A stretch of DNA of 64,000 nucleotides from Lachnospiraceae bacterium. GTDB taxonomy: Bacteria; Bacillota; Clostridia; Lachnospirales; Lachnospiraceae. The stretch's first letter is position 1; each line of letters begins with the position of its first letter. A program made the position numbers and the translations under genes. Below the pieces are notes generated by a model that was not told the origin of the DNA, did not search any database, and saw nothing but the letters and a program-made list of their open reading frames with translations. This document shows positions 22,779 to 29,914 of this stretch, piece by piece. The stretch is taken from contig JAFZNO010000023.1 in the NCBI GenBank assembly GCA_017552985.1, forward strand, positions 1-64,000, in the 5' to 3' direction.

Positions 22779-25034
22779 ATGGGAGCATTCCGGAAAATGA
22801 ATAAGCGAAAATTTGGATATATTGCATATGCGGGCATTGTTTTGGTGTTGCTTTTATTTGCGCTGATCACGGGCATGGACGCAAGAAAAATGACGAGGCA
22901 GGAGGAAGGCAGTGCGGACTTCGCTCGGGTGGAAAAAAAGATTTTTATTGGCGACACGCCCATTGGCGATTACGTGATCCTTGCGCGGGGCGCTGCCAGT
23001 GCGCCTGCAGAGCATTTGAATGATTACGTGGAAATGGTGAGCGGCGAGAGATTAAAGATTCAGTCGTTTGGCTCCGCGGAAAAATATATCAAAGTGATAA
23101 AGGATACCTCGATGGCTCCCGGCCAGCCCGGGATCGAAATGACAGGCGGGGACGTTACGATTTCCGGCTGCAACGGCGAGGAGATTGAAAAGCAGGTCCG
23201 GATCTTTGCAAATGCTTATCTTGGAATCGCTTTTGCCGGCGAGGACAGGGAGCACGTCCTAAAGCAGGACGGCAACGAGATTCACGTCCCGGCGCAGACG
23301 CGGAACAAGAGAATGGTTTATGGCGAAGAAGCTGCATCGGAAGCAAATCCCGGGCCATGGAATGAAAAGCGCGAGCCCATCATCTGCCTCTGGAAGACGG
23401 ACGCGCCGCGCGGCGTGACGCAAAATCCCGCCACTTCCTTAAAGTGCGAGCTTTTGTCCTATTCGGACGATCAGCTTTACACTTACGTGAAGATGATGAA
23501 GAACATCGGTTACACGGGGATCCAGGTGACGGACATGTGCTCTGCCTGGGCGTATTATGGCAATTATGAATTCGTGCATGACCGGATCCGTTTTATGGCG
23601 GACGCCGCCCATTCCCTTGGCATGGATTTTACGCTCTGGGTATGGGGAGCGGAGTTTGACGGATATCGCTGGACGGACGATACCGTTGATTATTACTCGA
23701 ATTATACTTATGCGAAGGCTTTTGAGAACCCGGCTGCGCTTCGCACGTTTGACAAGTATTATTCCATCTACGCAGAGCTGGCTGATTGCTGTGACCGGGT
23801 GATCGCACATTTTAATGACCCGGGAAATCTGAACACGACGGAGGAGATCGCCTATTTCGCAAAGATCCTGCGGGAAAAGTTCCGCGCGGTCAATCCCAGC
23901 GTGAATTTTGGCGTGAGCTGTTACACGCATGAGATCGACGTACGTGAGATCAATGGTCTCATGGGCGGCGACGTGACAGTTTATCTCGGCGCCCGCACAA
24001 AGAAGGACGCCACCTGGTCTTACGAGAGGGGCCTTTGCCGCGATGACAAGATTGATTTTGGCATTTGGTCCTGGAATCTCACGGAACAGGAGATCGACCA
24101 GCTTGCGATGATGAACGTTAACGCAAACCTGATCAAGGACGTGTATCTGCGCACTGCGGAGCAGGATCTCGTTGCAAAACCCTCCTACTGGAGCGAGATG
24201 GATTCCTATCACGTATTAAACGTCTTTTCCCATTACTGCGCGGCAAATCTTTTGATCGATCCGGCCCTTGATCCGGAAGAATTGCTGTATGAGGCTTCGC
24301 GCAAGGTGGTTGGCTCGGAGTATGCGGAAAAACTGTTTCAGACGCTCCTGCTCATTGAGGACGCAAGAACGGGTTCCAGTTGGGAGACCTTTAAGTGTGA
24401 ATGCGAGGATTATTTGTTATTGAGTGATGAATATCCTGCGGCAGACGTTATGGTACGCGCAAAAGAGTGTTTAGGGTATTTGGATGAGATGATCCGCGCG
24501 GACCTGCATGCGAACGAGATTCCGCTTCCCATGAGCGTAACGGAGCTTCTGGAGCTGATCAAGCCCCACGTGCAACAGATCTATGAGTTTGCAAAGTTCC
24601 GCAATCGCCTGAACGAATTGTACGTGGAGGCAGAGGGAGGCGCATCCAAGATTCAACTCCAGCTCTGGCTTTCGGATATCGCAAAGCCCATCCCGGAATA
24701 CAACGTGATCGTCGGGGTATGGGGAATTCCGGAGGCGAGGGCGCAGTACGAGCTTATGGAGAGATTCTGTAAGAACTATGATCTTCCCGTGCCTCAGGAT
24801 CCCACCTTTATCTACTACCGCAAGTTAAAGATCTATAATGAGTTCGTGACATGGCAGCGAAAGAGCAAGAGCCGCGTGGTATTTGCCAAGGGCGGATTCC
24901 AGTGGTCCGTGGCCTATGGCCTGGAAGAGACCATAAGACTGACTCAGCAGTTGGTGGATGAGGGGCTTCTGACGGAGCTGGACAATGGTCTCGTCTACGT
25001 TACAAACTGGCAGAACTACCGCTTCGACGATTAA
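22779..25034 (+). CDS. Membrane-anchored glycoside hydrolase-like protein
   Basis: A 751-residue protein that starts 14 bp after the previous gene; ATG 22797 is an alternative start. An N-terminal membrane helix lies at residues about 13-31. Residues about 50-170 resemble the small alpha/beta domain that precedes the barrel in GH67, GH20 and GH84 enzymes (LNDYVEMVSGERLKI). A TIM-barrel-like part follows (GYTGIQVTDMCSAW, SLGMDFTLWVWGAEFDGYRW, VIAHFNDPGN), then an alpha-helical C-terminal region. The layout is like the GH67 alpha-glucuronidase at 29915, but the family motif with Asp and Glu is not visible, so the substrate is unknown. It probably acts on glycans outside the cell. Confidence 0.7.
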   Translation: MGAFRKMNKRKFGYIAYAGIVLVLLLFALITGMDARKMTRQEEGSADFARVEKKIFIGDTPIGDYVILARGAASAPAEHLNDYVEMVSGERLKIQSFGSAEKYIKVIKDTSMAPGQPGIEMTGGDVTISGCNGEEIEKQVRIFANAYLGIAFAGEDREHVLKQDGNEIHVPAQTRNKRMVYGEEAASEANPGPWNEKREPIICLWKTDAPRGVTQNPATSLKCELLSYSDDQLYTYVKMMKNIGYTGIQVTDMCSAWAYYGNYEFVHDRIRFMADAAHSLGMDFTLWVWGAEFDGYRWTDDTVDYYSNYTYAKAFENPAALRTFDKYYSIYAELADCCDRVIAHFNDPGNLNTTEEIAYFAKILREKFRAVNPSVNFGVSCYTHEIDVREINGLMGGDVTVYLGARTKKDATWSYERGLCRDDKIDFGIWSWNLTEQEIDQLAMMNVNANLIKDVYLRTAEQDLVAKPSYWSEMDSYHVLNVFSHYCAANLLIDPALDPEELLYEASRKVVGSEYAEKLFQTLLLIEDARTGSSWETFKCECEDYLLLSDEYPAADVMVRAKECLGYLDEMIRADLHANEIPLPMSVTELLELIKPHVQQIYEFAKFRNRLNELYVEAEGGASKIQLQLWLSDIAKPIPEYNVIVGVWGIPEARAQYELMERFCKNYDLPVPQDPTFIYYRKLKIYNEFVTWQRKSKSRVVFAKGGFQWSVAYGLEETIRLTQQLVDEGLLTELDNGLVYVTNWQNYRFDD

Positions 25035-25160
25035 TGCGTGACCCGATTCTAACGTGACACGTTACGTAAACGTGACGTTCTTGTTAGAATTGAAGAAAGA
25101 TCTGTTAGGAGAAGCAATGGAATGAAATGGCGCTTTCCCGTATACTGAGATCATCAAGCA

Positions 25161-25179
25161 GATGATGATGATGATGATG
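25161..25179 (+). repeat. Short GAT microsatellite upstream of the VanZ-like gene
   Basis: About six tandem GAT triplets just before the ribosome binding site of the VanZ-like gene. Slippage could alter spacing in the leader. No other function is visible. Confidence 0.7.
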
Positions 25180-25199
25180 CGATGCGGGAGGTGCTTAAT

Positions 25200-25787
25200 A
25201 TGATTTGGATCAACAGTATTATGGATGGAGCAGGACTGTTTGTGAAATACGTGGGACCTGCGTTTGTAATTTTAGAACTGGTGAAAATGATGATCACCAA
25301 AAAATTCAGGGTGGCAGATTTTCTGCTGTGGGGTGCATTTTTGTTTTACCTCTGCTGCGTGTTCGCGCTTGTTTTTCTTCCTCTTCCCAGCGTGGAAGAA
25401 GCGCTGCATTTAACGCGCCAGGTGGAGCTGATGCCTCTGCACTGCCTCACGGACGTGGCAAAAAAGCCCGTCAGGGGAACGCTCCTCATTGTGTTTAACG
25501 TTTTGATGACCGTGCCCTTTGGCATGTTTCTCCGCTATTATTTTGGCATGGATGCAAAGAGGGTTTTGCTTTACAGCCTGGCCCTGACCACCTTGATCGA
25601 GTTTGGTCAGTTCAGCGGTCTTTTCTTTCTCTTCAAGGGTTCCTATCGCCTTTTTGAGATTGATGACCTGATCCTCAACACCCTTGGCGGCATGCTGGGA
25701 TATCTCATGACCTGCAAGGCCGAAAAGTGGATTCCTGCTTGGAGAAAGTCTTACGCATCCGTAAAGCTTGTGGCGGCGAAGGCATAA
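25200..25787 (+). CDS. VanZ-like family membrane protein
   Basis: A 195-residue polytopic membrane protein. ATG 25200 is preferred over 25182 because GGGAGG ends 8 nt upstream. Four to five hydrophobic segments are visible, with the VanZ-type order: LLWGAFLFYLCCVFALVFLP, then the loop VELMPLH, a helix with NVLMTVPFGMFL, a helix with TTLIEFGQF, and a final segment FEIDDLILNTLGGMLGYL. The conserved acidic and Asn residues of the last motif are present. VanZ proteins give low-level teicoplanin tolerance in the vanA cluster, but most chromosomal members have unknown roles in the envelope. No van genes are nearby. Confidence 0.9.
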   Translation: MIWINSIMDGAGLFVKYVGPAFVILELVKMMITKKFRVADFLLWGAFLFYLCCVFALVFLPLPSVEEALHLTRQVELMPLHCLTDVAKKPVRGTLLIVFNVLMTVPFGMFLRYYFGMDAKRVLLYSLALTTLIEFGQFSGLFFLFKGSYRLFEIDDLILNTLGGMLGYLMTCKAEKWIPAWRKSYASVKLVAAKA

Positions 25788-25820
25788 ACTAAATCTTTTC
25801 TTAAAGAATCCTTAAAAGCC

Positions 25821-25849
25821 TTGAAGAGCAAGGAAATGGTTGCTATAAT
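25821..25849 (+). promoter_or_regulatory. Promoter upstream of the flippase-like gene
   Basis: TTGAAG (25821-25826), 17 bp, TATAAT (25844-25849), a near-consensus promoter. A terminator hairpin begins two bases after the -10. Confidence 0.7.
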
Positions 25850-25850
25850 G

Positions 25851-25881
25851 AAAGCCTGCGGGGGGAATCTGCAGGCTTTTT
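25851..25881 (+). terminator. Terminator hairpin directly after a promoter
   Basis: A 9-bp stem (25851-25859 with 25871-25879) with a G-rich loop and TTTTT. It may end VanZ transcription; it also lies just after the -10 element, so transcripts from that promoter would begin inside the 5' arm. Confidence 0.75.
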
Positions 25882-25902
25882 GCATGGATTAGGTCGGAAA
25901 AC

Positions 25903-26985
25903 ATGGAACGGAAACCAACGGAATTAAAATCCAAAAAGAAATTAAATAAAAATTTTATCTGGGCATTGGTTTCGGCAATACTTGCAGTGTTGACGATCCG
26001 CATTGTCTTAAAATACAACAAGGACATGTCATTAGGTGATCTTTTGGACGTGATCGCGTCCGCCAATCTGCCCCTTTTGGCGCTTGGCGTCGTATCCTCC
26101 GCCTTGTTTGTCTGGTTTGAAGCAGTGGCGCTTCGCGTGATACTGCGTCACGCAAAATATCCGAGAGGCAGGAAGCAGTGCCTTTTATACAGCGCGTCGG
26201 ACATCTATTTCTCAGGGATCACGCCCTCGGCGACGGGCGGCCAGCCTGCCAGCGCCTTCTTTATGGTGCGGGACGGGATACCGGGCGGCATGGCGACGGC
26301 GGTATTAGTGCTAAATCTGATGATGTACACGGCCTCCATCATATTCCTGGGCGGGGTTTCGGTGATCATCAGGCCCTACGCCTTTCTGGAATTTGGCATT
26401 GCGTCAAAAATATTGATCGGCGTTGGATTTGTGGGATTGTCCCTTCTGGCCGTGGCGTTTTTTATCTTGCTGAAAAAGGAAGACTTGATCTTTAAGCCCT
26501 TGTCCGTGCTCATCTCGTTCCTTTGTGACAAAGGAATACTGAAGGGAAAAGAGCATAAACTGGAGAAGATGTCAAAGGTGCGGGACGATTACGCGAGATG
26601 TTCCTCGCTGATCTCCGGTGACAGGAAAATTCTTCTTGGCGCTTTTTTTTGGAACTGCGTCCAGAGAACGTGCCAGATGATCGTACCGATGCTGGTTTAC
26701 GCCGCCCTCGGCGGGCAGGCGGGGAAAATGGTGATGGTTTTTGCAAAGCAATGCCTTATCACCATTGGCTATAATTTTATTCCGATCCCCGGAGGCATGG
26801 GAATTTCGGATTACTTAATGTTTGACGGTTTTGACGGCATGATGGGCGAGCAGATGGCATTAAACGTGGAGCTGATCAGCCGTGGGATCACGTTTTACGT
26901 CTGCGTTACGGCCAGCGGTATTTTTACGCTGATCGGATACCTTTGGGGAAAACGGGGCGAAAAGCAAAGGGAAGCGGAAGCGTAG
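25903..26985 (+). CDS. Flippase-like / lysylphosphatidylglycerol synthase TM-domain protein
   Basis: A 360-residue polytopic inner-membrane protein of the UPF0104/YbhN (LPG_synthase_TM) family. A lysine-rich head (PTELKSKKKLNKN) precedes about seven hydrophobic segments. Family hallmarks are SGITPSATGGQPASAFFM in the middle and YNFIPIPGGMGISDYLM near the end. In MprF this unit flips aminoacylated lipids; stand-alone members are thought to move lipid-linked substrates. No aminoacyltransferase domain is present. Which lipid it moves is unknown. Confidence 0.9.
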   Translation: MERKPTELKSKKKLNKNFIWALVSAILAVLTIRIVLKYNKDMSLGDLLDVIASANLPLLALGVVSSALFVWFEAVALRVILRHAKYPRGRKQCLLYSASDIYFSGITPSATGGQPASAFFMVRDGIPGGMATAVLVLNLMMYTASIIFLGGVSVIIRPYAFLEFGIASKILIGVGFVGLSLLAVAFFILLKKEDLIFKPLSVLISFLCDKGILKGKEHKLEKMSKVRDDYARCSSLISGDRKILLGAFFWNCVQRTCQMIVPMLVYAALGGQAGKMVMVFAKQCLITIGYNFIPIPGGMGISDYLMFDGFDGMMGEQMALNVELISRGITFYVCVTASGIFTLIGYLWGKRGEKQREAEA

Positions 26986-27075
26986 AAAAAGCAGGGAACA
27001 TAGAGAAGCAGGAAATATAGAGAAGCAGGAAATATAGAGAAGAGAGAAACTTGGAAAATCAGGAAACGTAGAGAA
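26983..27075 (+). repeat. 17-bp tandem repeats in a purine-rich spacer
   Basis: The unit TAGAGAAGCAGGAAATA occurs exactly at 27001-27017 and 27018-27034, with degenerate copies on both sides. The strand is almost all purine. It begins at the stop codon of the flippase-like gene and ends near the ribosome binding site of the flavin reductase gene. Confidence 0.85.
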
Positions 27076-27102
27076 GGACGACGAATGGAAAGGAGATTGG
27101 AC

Positions 27103-27600
27103 ATGGAGTTTACGATGGACGTTTTTCAGCAGTTTGACAAGAAGTGGGCGCTGCTCACCGCAGGAACCGCAGAGGATTTTAACATGATGACGATCAGTTG
27201 GGGCGGGCTTGGAACGATCTGGGGAAAGCCCGTTGCGACAACCTACGTCCGCACCTCAAGATACACGCACGAATACATGGACAAGAATGCGTATTTCACC
27301 ATCAGCTTCTTCCCGGAGGAATACCGGAAGGTGCTTGGAGTTCTTGGCGCAAAATCCGGCCGCAACATGGATAAGATGCATGACAGTGGATTGAAGGCGA
27401 AGAAGATTGCAGTGGACGATGCATCCGGCGCGGAGACGGTCACGTTTGAAGAGGCTGAACTCACGCTTGTGTGCAGAAAGCTTTATATGCAGAGAATGGA
27501 TCCCGAAAACATTCTCGACGAAGGCTCGAAGGCCTTTTACAAAAACGCGGAGCCCCATGACGAGTATATCGGCGAGGTCGTTGCGATCCTGCGGAAATAA
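27103..27600 (+). CDS. Flavin reductase-like domain protein
   Basis: A 165-residue cytoplasmic protein. ATG 27103 follows GAAAGGAG by 7 nt; the frame from 27085 lacks a site. It matches the flavin reductase-like (FMN-binding split barrel) family: WALLTAGTAEDFNMMTISWG at the start, TYVRTSRYTHEYMDKNAYFT in the middle and EYIGEVVAILRK at the end. Related proteins in anaerobes bind FMN and serve as small flavin oxidoreductases. The partner is unknown. It stands alone between repeat tracts. Confidence 0.88.
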   Translation: MEFTMDVFQQFDKKWALLTAGTAEDFNMMTISWGGLGTIWGKPVATTYVRTSRYTHEYMDKNAYFTISFFPEEYRKVLGVLGAKSGRNMDKMHDSGLKAKKIAVDDASGAETVTFEEAELTLVCRKLYMQRMDPENILDEGSKAFYKNAEPHDEYIGEVVAILRK

Positions 27601-27621
27601 ATCTTGCAACCCATGGTAGAA

Positions 27622-27650
27622 TAGACTTTTCGGCGGACTCACGTTATAAT
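27622..27650 (+). promoter_or_regulatory. Promoter upstream of a terminator and rtcB
   Basis: TAGACT (27622-27627), 17 bp, TATAAT (27645-27650). The next structure downstream is an intrinsic terminator, not a gene. Confidence 0.5.
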
Positions 27651-27656
27651 GTGACA

Positions 27657-27712
27657 GAGCGGAAAAAGAGCATGCCGCTTATCCCGTATCAAAACGGGGT
27701 AAGCGGTTTTTT
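27657..27712 (+). ncRNA. Candidate short transcript of about 56 nt or rtcB leader attenuator
   Basis: A near-consensus -10 at 27645-27650 would start transcription near 27657, and a strong terminator ends at 27712. The result would be a small RNA, or a leader that must be read through to express rtcB. Nothing in the short 5' part is recognised. Confidence 0.3.
27675..27712 (+). terminator. Intrinsic terminator between flavin reductase and rtcB
   Basis: A 13-bp stem (27675-27687 with 27694-27706, one U-G wobble), a 6-nt loop and six Ts. Confidence 0.88.
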
Positions 27713-27741
27713 GTTCATCCGGCAGGCACTAATTGCGGCGA

Positions 27742-27893
27742 GCAGGTTGCCACGGTAACGGCAGGTTGTTACGGTAAAGGCAGGTTGTTACGGTAAAGGC
27801 AAGTTGTTACGGTAACGGCAGGTTGTTATGGTAAAGGCAGGTTGTTATGGTAAAGGCAGGTTGCCACGGTAAAGGCAGGTTGCCATGTCGCAG
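27742..27893 (+). repeat. Eight tandem 19-bp repeats upstream of rtcB
   Basis: The unit GCAGGTTGTTACGGTAAAG begins at 27742, 27761, 27780, 27799, 27818, 27837, 27856 and 27875 with one to three changes per copy. The 19-bp period is not a multiple of three, and no good ORF uses it, so it is non-coding. It lies in the rtcB leader. Confidence 0.92.
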
Positions 27894-27925
27894 GCGGTTC
27901 GTCGCATGGAAAGCAGGTGAGTTGA

Positions 27926-29134
27926 ATGTTTGAAATAAAAGGAAAAATAAATACGGCGATCTGTTACGCAACGGTGGTCGAGGAGGAAGCCATCGAGCAA
28001 ATCCGGCGCATGTGCGATTATGATTTTACGGAAGGGTCGAAGATCCGCATCATGCCCGACGTACACGCGGGAAAAGGCTGCACCATCGGAACGACCATGA
28101 CCGTGGCGGGAAAGGCCGTGCCCAACGTGGTTGGCGTGGACATCGGCTGCGGCATGTATACCGTGGAGCTTGGCAAGGCTGCAGTGGACTTTGAAAAATT
28201 TGACGAGGCGGCGCACTACGTTCCCTCCGGCATGAATATCTGGGAGGGCCGCACGGAACGCTTTGACATTGAGTCCCTTCGCTGCTACCGCGAGCTGAAA
28301 AACACGAAGTGGCTTGAGCGGAGCCTCGGCACCCTTGGCGGCGGAAATCACTTCATCGAGATCGACGAGGCGGTGGACGGCACGAAATATCTTGTGATCC
28401 ACAGCGGAAGCAGAAACCTTGGCAAGCAGGTGGCAGAAATTTATCAGCAGCTCGCGATCGACCTCCACAAGGGGATTGGTGAGTATCTGGAGATGCGTGA
28501 AAAGCTCATCCGAACGATGAAGGAGCAGGGGCGCAGGGACGAGATCCAGGCGGCGTTGGATCAGCTCAAGTGGGAGAAATTCCATGGTGAGCCAGACATG
28601 CCTGCAGATCTTTGTTACCTGAGCGGCAAGTATCTTGACGATTATCTGCACGACGTGGAGATCTGTCAGCGTTTTGCGCGCAGAAACCGTGAGAAGATGG
28701 CGGAGGTATTGCTTGAACGGTCCGGCATGACTGGCAGCAATGCGTTCCACACCATTCACAACTACATCGACACGGAGGAGATGATCCTTCGTAAGGGCGC
28801 CATCGCGGCGCACAAGGGTGAGAAGGTGTTGATCCCCATCAACATGCGTGACGGAAGCGTGCTCGCCATTGGCAAGGGGAATCCGGAGTGGAATTATTCC
28901 GCGCCTCACGGGGCGGGACGCGTCCTTTCCCGTACCATGGCAAAGAAATCCCTTTCCCTCGAGGAATACCGGGAGACCATGAAGGGCGTCTACACGACTT
29001 CCGTAAACGAGAACACCCTCGACGAGGCCCCCATGGCATACAAGTCCCTGGCGGACATCATCGACGTCATCAAGGAATCCGTTGACGTCATTGACGTCAT
29101 GAAACCCGTTTATAATTTCAAGGCATCGGAGTAA
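27926..29134 (+). CDS. rtcB: RNA-splicing ligase RtcB
   Basis: A 402-residue cytoplasmic RNA ligase that joins 2',3'-cyclic phosphate or 3'-phosphate ends to 5'-OH ends with GTP and Mn. Family motifs are intact: MPDVHAGKGCTIG, VDIGCGM with the metal-binding Cys75, GGGNHFIEID, SGSRNLGKQV and APHGAGRVLSR with His328 in the place of the guanylated histidine. Length fits the bacterial group. The start at 27926 has AGGTGAG upstream. No RtcA or archease gene is adjacent. The leader has a terminator and eight tandem 19-bp repeats, which is unusual, and a strong terminator follows at 29186. Confidence 0.96.
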   Translation: MFEIKGKINTAICYATVVEEEAIEQIRRMCDYDFTEGSKIRIMPDVHAGKGCTIGTTMTVAGKAVPNVVGVDIGCGMYTVELGKAAVDFEKFDEAAHYVPSGMNIWEGRTERFDIESLRCYRELKNTKWLERSLGTLGGGNHFIEIDEAVDGTKYLVIHSGSRNLGKQVAEIYQQLAIDLHKGIGEYLEMREKLIRTMKEQGRRDEIQAALDQLKWEKFHGEPDMPADLCYLSGKYLDDYLHDVEICQRFARRNREKMAEVLLERSGMTGSNAFHTIHNYIDTEEMILRKGAIAAHKGEKVLIPINMRDGSVLAIGKGNPEWNYSAPHGAGRVLSRTMAKKSLSLEEYRETMKGVYTTSVNENTLDEAPMAYKSLADIIDVIKESVDVIDVMKPVYNFKASE

Positions 29135-29185
29135 CTTATTAAGCCGGTCGGTCTCAGGGCGCAAGATTTGAACCGGCGTGAACTT

Positions 29186-29224
29186 AATCCCTGACTTACG
29201 TAATGGTAAGTCAGGGATTTTTTT
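29186..29224 (+). terminator. Strong terminator after rtcB
   Basis: A perfect 14-bp stem (29186-29199 with 29206-29219), a 6-nt loop and a run of eight Ts that begins in the 3' arm. Confidence 0.93.
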
Positions 29225-29271
29225 CGTGGAGGATGATTTTATGCCATTGGGCGTTCCCGATTGTGGCCTAT

Positions 29272-29575
29272 GTGGGTAAGGAGAGAATAAAGCATCAAAA
29301 ATATCCATGCGAAACTGGAACGTGGGTAAGGAGAGGAGAAAACTTTAGAAATACCCACGCAAAATCAGGAACGTGGGTAAGGAGAGAATAAAGCATCAAA
29401 AATACCCACCAAATCAGAAAAATCATGGGTAAAAATAGAATGATGAGTGAAATATACCCAAGATTGATCAAAAGCATGGGTAAAATAGTAGCTAAATGCT
29501 TTATATACCCCCAAAAAGAAGGAAGCGAGGGTAAAATAAAGGAGTAATGAAATATATACCCAACTTGAGCAGAAG
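29272..29575 (+). repeat. Array of six 51-bp units with inverted ends (GTGGGTAA...ATACCCAC)
   Basis: Units start at 29272, 29322, 29373, 29425, 29476 and 29527, so the period is 50-52 bp. Each has a left end close to GTGGGTAA and a right end close to ATACCCAC about 22-25 nt later, followed by a 13-16 nt linker. The inner sequence varies; units 1 and 3 share theirs, and units 4-6 are more degraded at the ends. Each unit can form a hairpin. There is no coding frame that survives the 50- and 52-bp steps on either strand. Confidence 0.85.
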
Positions 29576-29785
29576 GTAAGGGAAGGAAGTAAGACAAGGG
29601 AAGGAAGTAAGACAAGGAAAGAAGTAAGACAAGGGAAGGAAGTAAGACAAGGAAAGAAGTAAGACAAGGGAAGGAAGTAAGGTAAGGGAAGAAGTAAGAC
29701 AAGGGAAGAAGTAAGACAAGGGAAGAAGTAAGACAAGGGAAGAAAGTAAGGTGAGGGAAGGAAAGAAGTAAGGCGAGCAGCGGAA
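29573..29785 (+). repeat. Polypurine tandem repeat tract (about 17 bp)
   Basis: About eleven copies of a unit like AAGACAAGGGAAGGAAGT, with some copies one base shorter. The + strand is nearly free of pyrimidines except for isolated T and C. Such tracts can form triplex or persistent R-loop structures. No gene or terminator is present in it. Confidence 0.85.
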
Positions 29786-29822
29786 GGGCAACGAAAAAGC
29801 TTGAAAATAAGGCATACGTGAG

Positions 29823-29851
29823 TTGAAATTTTGGCGCAAAAATGGTATGAT
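29823..29851 (+). promoter_or_regulatory. Promoter of the glucuronidase operon
   Basis: TTGAAA (29823-29828), 17 bp, TATGAT (29846-29851), close to consensus, about 64 nt before the ATG at 29915. Confidence 0.75.
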
Positions 29852-29914
29852 AAATTGATATTTTGCGGAGTTTTCAAAGCAATGCAAAATGCAAGAAGGA
29901 AAAAGGAGAATGAC

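Noticed and set aside
25200..25787. Vancomycin resistance cluster
   Set aside because: Only a VanZ-like protein is present; no VanA, VanH, VanX, VanR or VanS genes lie nearby.
29272..29575. CRISPR array
   Set aside because: The constant parts are only the 8-base ends with inverted symmetry, two cores are identical, spacing is irregular and no cas gene is nearby.
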